A stretch of 64,000 nucleotides of DNA from Streptomyces sp. DSM 110735. GTDB lineage: Bacteria; Actinomycetota; Actinomycetes; Streptomycetales; Streptomycetaceae. Position 1 is the stretch's first letter; each line of letters opens with the position of its first letter. A model generated the notes under the pieces. It was given only the letters and a program-made list of their open reading frames with translations, did not search any database and was not told the origin of the DNA. The stretch lies in contig NZ_JACYHF010000017.1 in NCBI RefSeq assembly GCF_016482685.1, positions 62,001-126,000 on the forward strand, in the 5' to 3' direction. This document shows positions 1-8,611 of the stretch, in pieces. The position numbers were made by a program, and so were the translations under genes.

Positions 1-1757
1 GCCGCCAGCTCGGGGTCGGTCAGGAGGAGTTCGGCGGGGACCGGGTGCTTGCCGTTCATCTGGCGCCAGTGGTCGAGACCGTCGGGGTCCAGGGTGAGCA
101 GGGCGCCGATGTAGGGGCGGCCGTCGCCGACGAGGAGGCAGTGGGAGATCAGCGGGTGCTGGCGCAGCCAGTTCTCCAGCGGGGCAGGGGCGACCGACTT
201 GCCGCCCGCCGTGATGAGCAGCTCCTTCTTGCGCCCGGTGATGGTGAGGTAGCCGTCGTCGTCCAGCTCGCCCAGGTCGCCGGTCGGCAGCCAGCCGTCG
301 CGGGTGGCGGGGACGACGCCGCCCGCGCTCATGTCCCAGTAGCCGCGCAGCACATGGTCCCCGGCGATCAGGATCTCGCCGTCGGCCGCGATCCTGATCC
401 GGGTGCCGGGCAGCGGCCAGCCGACGGTGCCGATACGGGGCTTGAGCGGCGGGGTGACGGTGGTGGCGCCGGTGGTCTCGGTGAGGCCGTACCCCTCGAA
501 GATCTCGATCCCGGCACCGGCGTAGAACGCGGCCAGGCGGCGGCCGAGCGGGGAGCCGCCGCAGATGGCGTAGCGGACCTTGCCGCCCATGGCGGCGCGC
601 AGCTTGCGGTAGGCGAGCGGGTCGTAGAAGGAGCGGCTCGCCTTCAGGGAGGCGCCGGGACCGCTCCCGGTGCCGCTGCGGCGGGCTTCCAGCGCCTCGC
701 CGTAGCGGACGGCGGTGGCGGCGGCGCGGTCGAAACCGGCTGCCTTGCCGGTCGTCTCGGCCTTGGCGCGGGCGGTGTTGTAGACCTTCTCCAGCATGTA
801 CGGGATCGTCAGCAGGCAGGTCGGGCGGAACGCGGCCAGGTCCGGGAGCAGATGCTCGGGCTTGAGGCTGGGCGCGTGACCGAGACGTACGCGGGCGCGG
901 ACGCAGGCGATGGCGACCATGCGCCCGAAGACGTGGGACATCGGCAGGAACAGCAGCACCGACGCCTCCTCCCCGGTCGTCGCCTTGAAGACCGGGTGGA
1001 GGAGTTCGATGGCGTTGTCGACCTCGGCGAAGAAGTTGCCGTGCGAGAGGGCGCAGCCCTTGGGGCGCCCGGTGGTGCCGGAGGTGTAGATCAGGGTCGC
1101 GAGGGTGTCGGGACCCAGCATGCCCCGGCGGACGGCGACTTCGCTGTCCGCCGCCCGGTCCCCGACCTCCGCCAGCAGGTCCACGTGTCCGTCGTCGATC
1201 ACCCACACGTGCCGCAGCCCGGGCAGCCGGTCCAGCTCGGGTGCCATCGCGGCAGCCTGCTCGCGGGTCTCGGTGATCAGGGCGACGGCGCCGCAGTCCC
1301 CGAGCATCCAACTGGTCTGGTAGACCGAGGAGGTGGGGTAGACGGGCACGGTGACGAGCCCCGCCGCCCAGGCGGCGAAGTCCAGCAGGGTCCACTCGTA
1401 GCGGGTGCGGGCCATCACCGCGATGCGGTCGCCCGGCATCAGACCCTCGGAGATCAGCCCCTTGGCGACCGCGAGGACCTCGGCGGCGAACCGCTCGGCC
1501 GTCACGTCCTCCCACTCACCGTCGGCGCCCCGGCGGCTGAGCACGATCGCGCCCGGGTCCGCCTCGGCGTTCTCGAACGGCAGGTCCGCGAGCGAGCCGT
1601 GGGTCACCGGGGGCGCGAACGGGGGTACGGCGACCTCCCGTACCGCTCCGTCCAGCCGCCGGATCTCGGGCTCCACCAGGACGGGACGGCCGTCGTAGTC
1701 GAGGGCCGAGACCGGGGGGACGGAGACGACGGGGGCGTTCGGGTACGGGGCGGTCAC
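1..1757 (-). CDS. long-chain acyl-CoA synthetase (AMP-forming), C-terminal end cut by window
   Basis: ATP-dependent activation of long-chain fatty acids to acyl-CoA (FadD15-like ANL superfamily). The AMP-binding P-loop motif IYTSGTTGRPKG lies near residue 220, YGLTETT near 420, and the hinge/C-terminal signature TGDLGELDDDGYLTITGRKKE near 490. The frame is still open at base 1, so the last few dozen residues are outside the window. The GTG start at 1757 is preceded by GAGGAG and gives MTAPYPNAPVV. It is the last gene of a run on the - strand, separated from the upstream lipoprotein gene by about 280 bp that hold no gene I can support. Family assignment is firm; the exact chain-length preference is not visible. 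Confidence 0.93.
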   Translation of the reverse strand, partial: MTAPYPNAPVVSVPPVSALDYDGRPVLVEPEIRRLDGAVREVAVPPFAPPVTHGSLADLPFENAEADPGAIVLSRRGADGEWEDVTAERFAAEVLAVAKGLISEGLMPGDRIAVMARTRYEWTLLDFAAWAAGLVTVPVYPTSSVYQTSWMLGDCGAVALITETREQAAAMAPELDRLPGLRHVWVIDDGHVDLLAEVGDRAADSEVAVRRGMLGPDTLATLIYTSGTTGRPKGCALSHGNFFAEVDNAIELLHPVFKATTGEEASVLLFLPMSHVFGRMVAIACVRARVRLGHAPSLKPEHLLPDLAAFRPTCLLTIPYMLEKVYNTARAKAETTGKAAGFDRAAATAVRYGEALEARRSGTGSGPGASLKASRSFYDPLAYRKLRAAMGGKVRYAICGGSPLGRRLAAFYAGAGIEIFEGYGLTETTGATTVTPPLKPRIGTVGWPLPGTRIRIAADGEILIAGDHVLRGYWDMSAGGVVPATRDGWLPTGDLGELDDDGYLTITGRKKELLITAGGKSVAPAPLENWLRQHPLISHCLLVGDGRPYIGALLTLDPDGLDHWRQMNGKHPVPAELLLTDPELA

Positions 1758-2036
1758 GGGCGGCTCCTCGGGCGTGCAGCGGGAACTGCTTGCTGCATGA
1801 GATACGCGCCTCGCACACCGAGGCGTTCACCGGCGGGCGGTCCCGTGACGACAGGCCCCAGGGCTCGGCACCGCCGGTCCGGCTGGCGATCGTACGAGGC
1901 GGCTGTGGCGGGCCTGTGCGGATCGCGCGGTGGTACGGCGCCGGGGCTGTGCAGTCTCGGGGATTTCGTGAGGAGTGTTCTGCTTTCGCACCCGAGGCGC
2001 GGCGGGGCACCTCGGGGCGGGCGGGTGTTCCCCGGC

Positions 2037-2759
2037 TCAGAACTCGTCGGCGCCGTTGCGCAGTTCCTGCGTCCAGTAGCCCGTCGCCCACCGCGCCGGG
2101 TCGACGGCGATGCCCTCGGCGCCCGGAGCCCGCACGATCGCCATACCGGCACCGCTGGGCAGCGTGACGGAGAAGTCCTTGACCGTCTGGGTGCTCTCCT
2201 TGCGTCCGCCGTCGGAGATCCGCACGGCGGCGTACGCGGAGACGCCGGGCTCCAGGACGACCGGGGTGAGCGGCTTGCTCTTGGCGACGGAGGGGACCGT
2301 GCCCTGGGCGTTGTCCAGGAAGCGGATCTCGGGGAAGCCGGTCATGCGGCAGGTGCGCCCCGAGGTGTTCTTCGCGGTAAGGACGAGGTGGGTGTAGGGC
2401 GGACCGTCCTGCGTCGCCGCGCTGATCCGCAGCCCCTTGGTGGTGCAGGCGGGCGCGGTGGCCGAACCGGTGCCGCCGACGACCTGCTTGCCCTGGTCGG
2501 CGTCGCCGTTCTGGTCGGTCCCGCCCTGGCCCTTGTCACCGGACTGGTTCGCGCCGCCCTGGTCCTTGTCGCCGCTCTGCTCGACGGCGGACGCGGAGGC
2601 GGAGGCGGAGGCGGCGGGCGAGGACGCGCTCGCCGCGCCGGAGGTCTTGGCACCGGCACCCGCACCCGTGTCGTCGCCGCCGCACGCGGTGAGCGTCAGG
2701 GCGAGCGCGGCGGTGGTCACGGTGGTGAGGACGGCGAGACGGCTGCGGTGGGTGCGCAT
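2037..2759 (-). CDS. DUF4232 lipoprotein (copy 1)
   Basis: Predicted exported lipoprotein of 240 residues. The first 25 residues form a signal peptide ending in the lipobox LTAC, followed by a Ser/Ala/Gly/Gln/Asp-rich low-complexity linker (about residues 26-100) and a C-terminal DUF4232 beta-sandwich-type domain starting at CTTKGLRIS. The frame is open further upstream to 2828, but the ATG at 2759 is chosen because it starts the signal peptide and has GGGGGAA seven bases upstream. DUF4232 proteins are common in Streptomyces and have no established biochemical role. It lies directly downstream of the AfsR-like gene on the same strand, and the 165-bp gap holds a phased-repeat promoter (see 2834-2897). 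A second copy of this family lies at 51544-52302 with a nearly identical ribosome-binding context. Confidence 0.88.
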   Translation of the reverse strand: MRTHRSRLAVLTTVTTAALALTLTACGGDDTGAGAGAKTSGAASASSPAASASASASAVEQSGDKDQGGANQSGDKGQGGTDQNGDADQGKQVVGGTGSATAPACTTKGLRISAATQDGPPYTHLVLTAKNTSGRTCRMTGFPEIRFLDNAQGTVPSVAKSKPLTPVVLEPGVSAYAAVRISDGGRKESTQTVKDFSVTLPSGAGMAIVRAPGAEGIAVDPARWATGYWTQELRNGADEF

Positions 2760-2833
2760 GGAGATTCCCCCAGGGAAAGAAGGGCGACCCGCCCGGTCGG
2801 GGCGCGGCGCCGGCGGAGCTGCTGACACCGAGG

Positions 2834-2897
2834 AGTCTGTGCGGTCGCACTGACGTTCCGTCGCCGTCCCGCTGACGTCCGGCTGACGCGCTCTGAC
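2834..2897 (-). promoter_or_regulatory. SARP/AfsR-type operator and promoter for the DUF4232 lipoprotein
   Basis: On the - strand the heptamers GTCAGAG (2897-2891), GTCAGCC (2887-2881), GTCAGCG (2876-2870) and GTCAGTG (2854-2848) are spaced 10, 11 and 22 bp. The last heptamer is 8 bp upstream of CAGACT (2839-2834), a possible -10. Direct heptamers every 11 bp with an 8-bp gap to the -10 is the known SARP/AfsR binding geometry. The same block recurs before the second DUF4232 gene (52412-52465). Binding by the adjacent AfsR-like protein is inferred. Confidence 0.6.
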
Positions 2898-2924
2898 CTG
2901 CGATGTCAGCCCCAGGGAGCTGAC

Positions 2925-5717
2925 TCACGCCTCTCGCGCGAGGCGCCGTACCGCGCGCTCGTACCGGGCGCGGTACTCCGGTTTCTCCGCCACCCGCAGC
3001 AGGCACTCCAGCGCGCGGGCCGCGCCCTCGTCGTAGCCCTCGCGCTCCGCCTCGTCCGCCGCGCGCTCCAGGAGGTGGACGCCCTCCTCGTGGGCGCCGA
3101 GGGAGAGGTGCGCCTCGCCCGCGGTGGTGAGGAGGAGGGCGCGGCGGGCGGTCTCCTCGTGTTCGGGTCCGAGGGCGAGGGCGGTGCGGACGGTGTCCAG
3201 GGACCGGTCCGCGTGGCCCGCCGTGAGGAGGGTGCGGGCGAGGTGCTGGAGCGCGAGCATCTCGGTGTGCCGGTCGCCCGCCGCGCGGGCCAGTCCGGCG
3301 GCGCGCTCGCAGTCCTCCAGCGCGATGTCGAGGTCGCCGTGCTCGGCGCGGGCGACGGCGAGGTTGATGGTGGCGGTCACCTCGCCCGGTGCGTCGCCCG
3401 CCTTGCGTGCCAGCGCGGGCGCGGTCTCCAGCAGGGCGACTGCCTCGGCGGTGCGGCCCTCCTCCGTCAGCACCCAGCCGAGCAGGCTGAGCACCCGCGC
3501 CTCGGCGTACGCGTCCTGCTCCGCACGCGCCGCCTCCAGGGCGGACTCCAGCAGCGGCACCCAGCCGTCGCGTACCCGCAGCACCACCTGCGGCCAGTGG
3601 AGCAGGACCAGCCGCCAGGCGCGGTCGTGGAACCCGGCACAGCGCGCGGCGGCCACCGCCCGGGCCAGGTCGTCGCGTTCGGCGGCGAACCAGTTGAGCG
3701 CCTCGGACCGGTCCGCGAACTCCCGTACCGCGCGCGGCTGGTGGAAGTTCTCCGGCAGTCCGAAGCAGGCGCCGCCGCCCGGTTCGGCGGTGTCGGTCGC
3801 GGCGAGCGCGGTCGCCGTCAGGTGGTCCAGGGCGCGGACGAGCGCCTCGGGTCCCGCCTCCGGCTCCATGTCCCGGGCGTACAGCCGGACCAGGTCGTGC
3901 AGCGTCCAGCGCCCCGGCGCCGTCTCCGTGACGAGGTGGGCGGCGCCGAGCCGCTCCAGCGTCGCCTGCGCGGCGGCGAACCCGGTGTCCAGGAGCGCCC
4001 CGCACGCGTACGCGTCCACATGGCTGCCCGGGTGATGACCGAGCCGCGCCAGCAACCGTACGGCGTCGGGCGGGAGTTGCTGCACGGTCAGCCGCAGGGC
4101 GGCGGCGACCCCGGTGTCGTCCACGGCGAGGCGGACCAACCGCCCCTGCTCGTCGGCCAGTTCCGCCGCCAGCGCGGCCAGCGGTCGACCGGGGCGTCCG
4201 GCGAGGCGCGCGGCGACCACGCGCAGGGCGAGCGGGAGCCCTCCGCACAGTTCCGCGAGCCGCTGGGCCGCCACCGGTTCCGCGAGCACGCGCTCCTCGC
4301 CGAGCACTCCGGCGAGCAGAGCCATGCCGTCCTGCGGTTCGAGCACGTCCAGCGGCACGGGCCGGGCGGCGTCGGACGCGATGAGCCCTTCGAGGCGGTG
4401 GCGGCTGGTGACGAGCGTGACGCAGTCGGGTCCGCCGGGCAGCAGCGCCCGTACGGTCGCGGAGTCACGGGCGTTGTCCAGGACGACCAGCAGTCTGCGC
4501 CGCTCGGTCAGCGTGCGGAACAGCGCGGCGGCGGCCGACGCGGACTCGGGCACCCGGCGCGGCGGCACCCCGAGCGCGGGCAGGAACTCCCGCAGGACGT
4601 CGGTCAGTTCGGGCTCGCCCGTCTCGCTGAAGCCGCGCAGGTCCGCGTAGAGCCGCCCGTCCGGGAAGACGGACGCCTTGTGATGCGCCCACTGCAGGGC
4701 CAGCGCCGTCTTGCCCACCCCGGCGGGACCGGTGATCAGGCACACGGGCGCCTCGCCCGCCGCCGCCCGGCTGAGCGCGGCCAGCTCCTCGGTGCGCCCC
4801 TGGAAACCCCGGGGCGCGCGGGGCAGCAGCTCGGCGGGCGGTACGACGGGCACGGCGGGCGCGGGCAGCCGGACCAGGGGCTCGGCGGCGACGGCGACCG
4901 TGGCCACCGGGACCTCGGGGGCGGACGCGGGTGCGGATACGGGCACGGACGCGGGTACGACCGGATCGTCCGCGACCTCGCCGCCCCGCAGGATCAGCGC
5001 GTAGGCGTCGGCCAGTTCCCGCCCCGGGTCGATGCCCAGCTCGTCGGCGAGCAGCCGCCGCGTGCGGTGGAACCAGTCCAGCGCCTCCGCCTGGCGTCCC
5101 GCGCCGTACAGCGCCTTGATCAGCGCGGCGGCGAGCGACTCCCGCATCGGGTGCGCGACCGCCTCCGGGCGCAGGACGGCGGCGGCGCGGTGGTGCTCGC
5201 CGAGCAGGGCGTAGGTGCGCGCCAGTTCCTCGACGGTGGCGAGCCGCGACTCCTCCAGGGTGTGCGCGGCTGCCTGGAGCGGCGGTCCGGTGAAGGCGCC
5301 GCCGAGCGCGGGACCCTGCCACAGCGACAGCGCCTCGGTGAGCATCATGGCGGCGTCGGCGGGTTCCCGCTGCTGCCGGGCCATCATCAGCAGCTCCTCG
5401 AACCGCTGCGCGTCCAGCAGGGATTCGGGCACCCGCAGGAGGTAGGCGTCGGTGAGCGTGACCAGCTCGACCCCGTACGCCGCCGCGTCCGCCCCGGTGA
5501 GCAGGGCGCGCAGCCGGGAGACATGCCCCTGGATGACGCTCCGCGCCTGCGAGGGGGGCGTCTCGTCCCACAGCGACTCGGTCAGCCGGGCGACCGAGAC
5601 GGGGGTGTTGGCGGACAGCAGCAGTGCGGCGAGCAGGCTGCGGCGCTTGGCGGGACCGAGCGGCAGGGGCCCGGTGAAGGTGTCGACGGAGACCGTGCCG
5701 AGCAGCCGGAACTCCAC
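2925..5717 (-). CDS. AfsR/SARP-family regulator with BTAD, NB-ARC and TPR domains
   Basis: Large cytoplasmic transcription factor of 930 residues. The order is an OmpR-like winged helix (about 1-90; EFRLLGTVSV at the N terminus), bacterial transcriptional activation domain (about 90-245), an Ala/Pro/Val-rich linker, NB-ARC ATPase with Walker A GPAGVGKT near residue 330, and C-terminal TPR-like helices (about 690-925). This is the AfsR layout. The frame extends to a TTG at 5735, but GTG at 5717 is preferred because GGAAGGGAA lies eight bases before it and the protein then begins at the conserved VEFRLLG. The next gene downstream is a DUF4232 lipoprotein whose promoter carries SARP-type repeats, recalling the afsR-afsS arrangement. 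Targets are inferred, not shown. Confidence 0.92.
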   Translation of the reverse strand: MEFRLLGTVSVDTFTGPLPLGPAKRRSLLAALLLSANTPVSVARLTESLWDETPPSQARSVIQGHVSRLRALLTGADAAAYGVELVTLTDAYLLRVPESLLDAQRFEELLMMARQQREPADAAMMLTEALSLWQGPALGGAFTGPPLQAAAHTLEESRLATVEELARTYALLGEHHRAAAVLRPEAVAHPMRESLAAALIKALYGAGRQAEALDWFHRTRRLLADELGIDPGRELADAYALILRGGEVADDPVVPASVPVSAPASAPEVPVATVAVAAEPLVRLPAPAVPVVPPAELLPRAPRGFQGRTEELAALSRAAAGEAPVCLITGPAGVGKTALALQWAHHKASVFPDGRLYADLRGFSETGEPELTDVLREFLPALGVPPRRVPESASAAAALFRTLTERRRLLVVLDNARDSATVRALLPGGPDCVTLVTSRHRLEGLIASDAARPVPLDVLEPQDGMALLAGVLGEERVLAEPVAAQRLAELCGGLPLALRVVAARLAGRPGRPLAALAAELADEQGRLVRLAVDDTGVAAALRLTVQQLPPDAVRLLARLGHHPGSHVDAYACGALLDTGFAAAQATLERLGAAHLVTETAPGRWTLHDLVRLYARDMEPEAGPEALVRALDHLTATALAATDTAEPGGGACFGLPENFHQPRAVREFADRSEALNWFAAERDDLARAVAAARCAGFHDRAWRLVLLHWPQVVLRVRDGWVPLLESALEAARAEQDAYAEARVLSLLGWVLTEEGRTAEAVALLETAPALARKAGDAPGEVTATINLAVARAEHGDLDIALEDCERAAGLARAAGDRHTEMLALQHLARTLLTAGHADRSLDTVRTALALGPEHEETARRALLLTTAGEAHLSLGAHEEGVHLLERAADEAEREGYDEGAARALECLLRVAEKPEYRARYERAVRRLAREA

Positions 5718-5855
5718 GGGCGACTTCCCTTCCAAGGCGGGTCGCGCCCGGGACGGGGGCGCGGATCGCGTATCAGGGTATCGGGGCCTGACGTGCGGCG
5801 ATGCGCCGCCGGTCGCCTTCTGGCCGGGTGCGGGAAGGCGACGGTGGAGGTGCGG

Positions 5856-6155
5856 TCAGCCGGGCTGGCCCTGGGTGCGGACGCTCTCGTCCACCGCGTC
5901 CTCCTGGTTGCGGTTGGCGTCCAGGTTGGCCTTCATGCGGTCGACGCGGCCGACGATCTGGACGGAGGCGCGCTCGCGTTCCTTGCGCAGCACGATCCAA
6001 CTGATCGGCGCGGACAGGACCAGCGCGAGGAGCACGACCCAGAAGAAGTTGGAGTCGCCGAAGCCGCGCGGGACGAGACCCGAGTAGACGGCTCCCCAGG
6101 CGACCACGAGGCAGCCGGCGAAGACGCCGAGACGCATCAGCGTGTAGCGGAGCAT
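5856..6155 (-). CDS. DUF4229 small membrane protein
   Basis: 99-residue protein with two predicted membrane helices (about residues 6-28 and 36-56) followed by a charged cytoplasmic tail ending in VRTQGQPG. The pattern MLRYTLMRLGVFAG at the N terminus and the RKERERA stretch after the second helix match the actinobacterial DUF4229 family, whose role is unknown. ATG 6155 is chosen over ATG 6161 because the GGAAG upstream is then nine bases away. In Streptomyces this family commonly sits near the menaquinone genes, as here, but I see nothing in the sequence that ties it to quinone synthesis. Confidence 0.8.
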   Translation of the reverse strand: MLRYTLMRLGVFAGCLVVAWGAVYSGLVPRGFGDSNFFWVVLLALVLSAPISWIVLRKERERASVQIVGRVDRMKANLDANRNQEDAVDESVRTQGQPG

Positions 6156-6185
6156 GTCCATCCACTTCCGTTCGTACGGTTCGAA

Positions 6186-6199
6186 GCCCCCAAAGGGGC
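6186..6199 (-). terminator. short stem-loop after GNAT gene
   Basis: GCCCC-CAAA-GGGGC forms a 5-bp stem with a four-base loop in the gap between the acetyltransferase (ends 6245) and the DUF4229 gene (starts 6155). It is short and lacks a U-tract, so it is a weak terminator candidate. Confidence 0.35.
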
Positions 6200-6244
6200 A
6201 TCGCCCAGTGAAGCACGCCAAGTGGTCGATCTTGGCGGCGGGGC

Positions 6245-6769
6245 TCAGCGCAGGGGCAGCAGCATGGTGATGTCGTCGCGGTGGTCGCCGGGGGCGACGC
6301 GGATGGCGCCGGGCACCCGCCCGACCTCCTGGTAGCCGCAAGAGGCGTAGAAGTGCTCCAAGCCATGACCGCCCCGGCAGCCGAGCCGGATCGCCTCTAT
6401 CCCGTCGAAGCCGCGGGCGGCGTCGGCGGCGGACGCGAGCAGGTCACGTCCGTAGCCCCTGCCCTGGTGCTTGGGGTGGACCATCACCGTGTACAGCCAC
6501 AGCCAGTGGGTCATCAGCCGGTGGGTGTTGAAGGTGAGGAACGCGGTCGCCGCGACCCGCCCGTCCTCGTCGTGCCCGACCAGCAGCCTGCTGTGCCCCT
6601 CGGCCAGCCGCGCCAGGGTGCGGACCAGCTCCGGGCGTATCTCCTCGCGGGTCACGGGCGCCACGAAGCCGACGGCGCCGCCCGCGTTGCTGACGTCCGC
6701 CCACAGGTCGAGCAGACCGTCGCGCAGCTCGGGGGTGACGGCGGGGTCGAGAGTGAAGGTAAGAGACAC
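6245..6769 (-). CDS. GNAT family N-acetyltransferase
   Basis: 174-residue single-domain GNAT protein. Acetyl-CoA binding motif A is visible as VHPKHQGRGYGRDLL near residues 117-131 (Q/RxxGxG/A), and the C-terminal segment FYASCGYQEVGR is the usual beta6-beta7 region. It should transfer an acetyl group from acetyl-CoA to an amine; the substrate cannot be read from sequence. It starts with ATG at 6769. Both neighbours are on the same strand but separated by about 80-90 bp, so co-transcription is uncertain. Confidence 0.88.
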   Translation of the reverse strand: MSLTFTLDPAVTPELRDGLLDLWADVSNAGGAVGFVAPVTREEIRPELVRTLARLAEGHSRLLVGHDEDGRVAATAFLTFNTHRLMTHWLWLYTVMVHPKHQGRGYGRDLLASAADAARGFDGIEAIRLGCRGGHGLEHFYASCGYQEVGRVPGAIRVAPGDHRDDITMLLPLR

Positions 6770-6850
6770 GGGGCCAAGGTAGTCATTACCTCAGCCCCGT
6801 GGCTACCGCGTTTCAGTGGGCGGTACGACAGTCCGCCGCCCGCTTCCGTC

Positions 6851-8014
6851 TCAGACGCGCATCGCCTGCGGCGTCTCCCGGCGCAGCGGGTCCGGACCCT
6901 CGTACTCGCGGATGATCTCGTAGCGCGTGTTGCGCTCGACCGGGCGGAAACCCGCGTCGCGGATCAGGTCGAGCAGGTCGTCGCGGGTCAGCTTGTTCGG
7001 CGTGCCGTAGTTGTCCGCGTCGTGCGTGATCTTGTACTCGACGACCGAGCCGTCCATGTCGTCCGCGCCGTGCTGGAGGGCGAGCTGGGCGGTCTGCACA
7101 CCGTGCATCACCCAGAACACCTTCACGTGCGGCACGTTGTCGAACAGCAGCCGGGAGACGGCGAAGGTCTTCAGCGCCTCGGCGCCCGTCGCCATCTGGG
7201 TGCGCGCCTGGAGGCGGTTGCGGACCTTGCCGTCCTTCATGTCCACGAAGTCGTGCTGGTAGCGCAGCGGGATGAAGACCTGGAAGCCGTTCGTCTCGTC
7301 CTGCAGCTCCCGCAGCCGCAGCACGTGGTCCACGCGGTGGCGCGGCTCCTCGATGTGGCCGTACAGCATGGTCGCCGGGGTCTTCAGACCCTTCTCGTGC
7401 GCCAGGCGGTGGATGCGCGACCAGTCTTCCCAGTGCGTGCGGTGGTCCACGATGTGCTGGCGGACCTCCCAGTCGAAGATCTCGGCGCCGCCGCCGGTCA
7501 GCGACTCAAGCCCCGCGTCGATGAGTTCGTCGAGGATCTCGGAGGCGGACAGTCCGGAGATCGTCTCGAAGTGGTGGATCTCCGTCGCCGTGAACGCCTT
7601 CAGCGAGACCTGCGGCAGCGCGGCCTTCAGCTCGCGCAGGGAGCGCGGGTAGTAGCGCCACGGGAGGTTCGGGTGGAGACCGTTGACGATGTGCAGCTCC
7701 GTCAGGTTCTCCGACTCCATCGCCTTGGCCAGCTTCACGGCCTCCTCGATGCGCATCGTGTACGCGTCCTTCTCGCCCGGCTTGCGCTGGAACGAGCAGT
7801 AGGCGCAGGACGCCGTGCACACGTTGGTCATGTTGAGGTGCCGGTTGACGTTGAAGTGCACGACGTCGCCGTTCTTACGCGTCCGCACCTCGTGCGCGAG
7901 GCCGCCGAGCCAGGCCAGGTCGTCCGACTCGTAGAGTGCGATGCCGTCCTCACGGGTCAGCCGCTCACCGGAGCGGACCTTCTCCTCCAGCTCGCGCTTG
8001 AGCCCGACGTCCAT
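6851..8014 (-). CDS. mqnE: aminodeoxyfutalosine synthase (radical SAM)
   Basis: Radical SAM enzyme of the futalosine route to menaquinone. It joins the chorismate-derived enolpyruvyl benzoate to SAM-derived adenosine to give 6-amino-6-deoxyfutalosine. The [4Fe-4S] motif is C66-x3-C70-x2-C73 in NVCTASCAYCSFQRK. The 387-residue length and the segments LHPNLPWRYY and TGGGAEIFDWEVR fit MqnE rather than MqnC. ATG 8014 is used (AAAGGTG seven bases upstream); the frame runs on to 8044 without a better start. It lies downstream of an AsnC regulator and the UbiX, UbiA and UbiD homologues that act later in the same pathway. Confidence 0.95.
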   Translation of the reverse strand: MDVGLKRELEEKVRSGERLTREDGIALYESDDLAWLGGLAHEVRTRKNGDVVHFNVNRHLNMTNVCTASCAYCSFQRKPGEKDAYTMRIEEAVKLAKAMESENLTELHIVNGLHPNLPWRYYPRSLRELKAALPQVSLKAFTATEIHHFETISGLSASEILDELIDAGLESLTGGGAEIFDWEVRQHIVDHRTHWEDWSRIHRLAHEKGLKTPATMLYGHIEEPRHRVDHVLRLRELQDETNGFQVFIPLRYQHDFVDMKDGKVRNRLQARTQMATGAEALKTFAVSRLLFDNVPHVKVFWVMHGVQTAQLALQHGADDMDGSVVEYKITHDADNYGTPNKLTRDDLLDLIRDAGFRPVERNTRYEIIREYEGPDPLRRETPQAMRV

Positions 8015-8076
8015 ACCAACACCTTTCGCCGACAACCTGACCAACCGTACTCCCCCGAACCCGCGTTCCCGCGCGC

Positions 8077-8532
8077 CTACACCTCTTCGGGCAGCTCACC
8101 CACGCGGTTCTCCCACTTGGTGGAGAGCACGATCGTGGTGCGGGTGCGGGAGACGCCCTTGGTGCCGCTGAGTCTGCGGATCGTCTTCTCCAGACCGTCC
8201 ACGTCGGAGGAGCGGACCTTCAGCATGAAGGAGTCGTCACCGGCGATGAACCAGCAGTCCTCGATCTCGGTGAGGTCCTTGAGCCGGCGCGCCACGTCCT
8301 CGTGGTCGGCGGCGTCCGACAGCGAGATGCCGATCAGCGCCGTCACACCGAGCCCGAGGGAGGCGGCGTCCACCGTCGCGCGGTAACCGGTGATGACCCC
8401 GGCCGCCTCCAGCCGGTTGATCCGGTCCGTGACGCTCGGACCCGACAGACCGACCAGGCGGCCCAGCTCCGCGTACGAGGCCCGGCCGTTCTCCCTCAGG
8501 GCCTGGATGAGCTGCCTGTCCACCGCGTCCAT
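8077..8532 (-). CDS. Lrp/AsnC family transcriptional regulator
   Basis: 151 residues. An N-terminal AsnC-type helix-turn-helix (MDAVDRQLIQALRENGRASYAELGRLVGLSGPSV) is followed by an RAM/ligand-binding domain from about residue 65 (VTALIGISL, DCWFIAGDDSFML). It belongs to the one-domain-plus-RAM feast/famine regulators that bind amino acids or other small effectors as dimers or octamers. It sits between the flavin prenyltransferase and mqnE on the same strand, 62 bp from mqnE, so local control of the menaquinone genes is plausible. The effector is unknown. Confidence 0.93.
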   Translation of the reverse strand: MDAVDRQLIQALRENGRASYAELGRLVGLSGPSVTDRINRLEAAGVITGYRATVDAASLGLGVTALIGISLSDAADHEDVARRLKDLTEIEDCWFIAGDDSFMLKVRSSDVDGLEKTIRRLSGTKGVSRTRTTIVLSTKWENRVGELPEEV

Positions 8533-8611
8533 GCGATCGAAGCCTTCCGGTGTGAAATTGCCAAGTGGAGTGAGAAGTACCGCTGATGGAGAAGTACCGC
8601 CGCAAGCTCTG

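Noticed and set aside
45..2825. A 926-codon open frame on the + strand across the acyl-CoA synthetase and lipoprotein genes
   Set aside because: Composition is Gly/Arg/Ala/Val/Asp-rich with no domain, and the - strand frames are clear families with correct starts; it is a high-G+C shadow.
6172..6200. GGTTCGAA resembling a tRNA T-loop next to a small stem
   Set aside because: No acceptor, D or anticodon arms can be built around it; it is part of the leader/terminator between two genes.
3075..6335. A 1086-codon + strand open frame opposite the AfsR-like gene
   Set aside because: No recognisable domain and it crosses several real - strand genes; the AfsR-like protein has complete domains.
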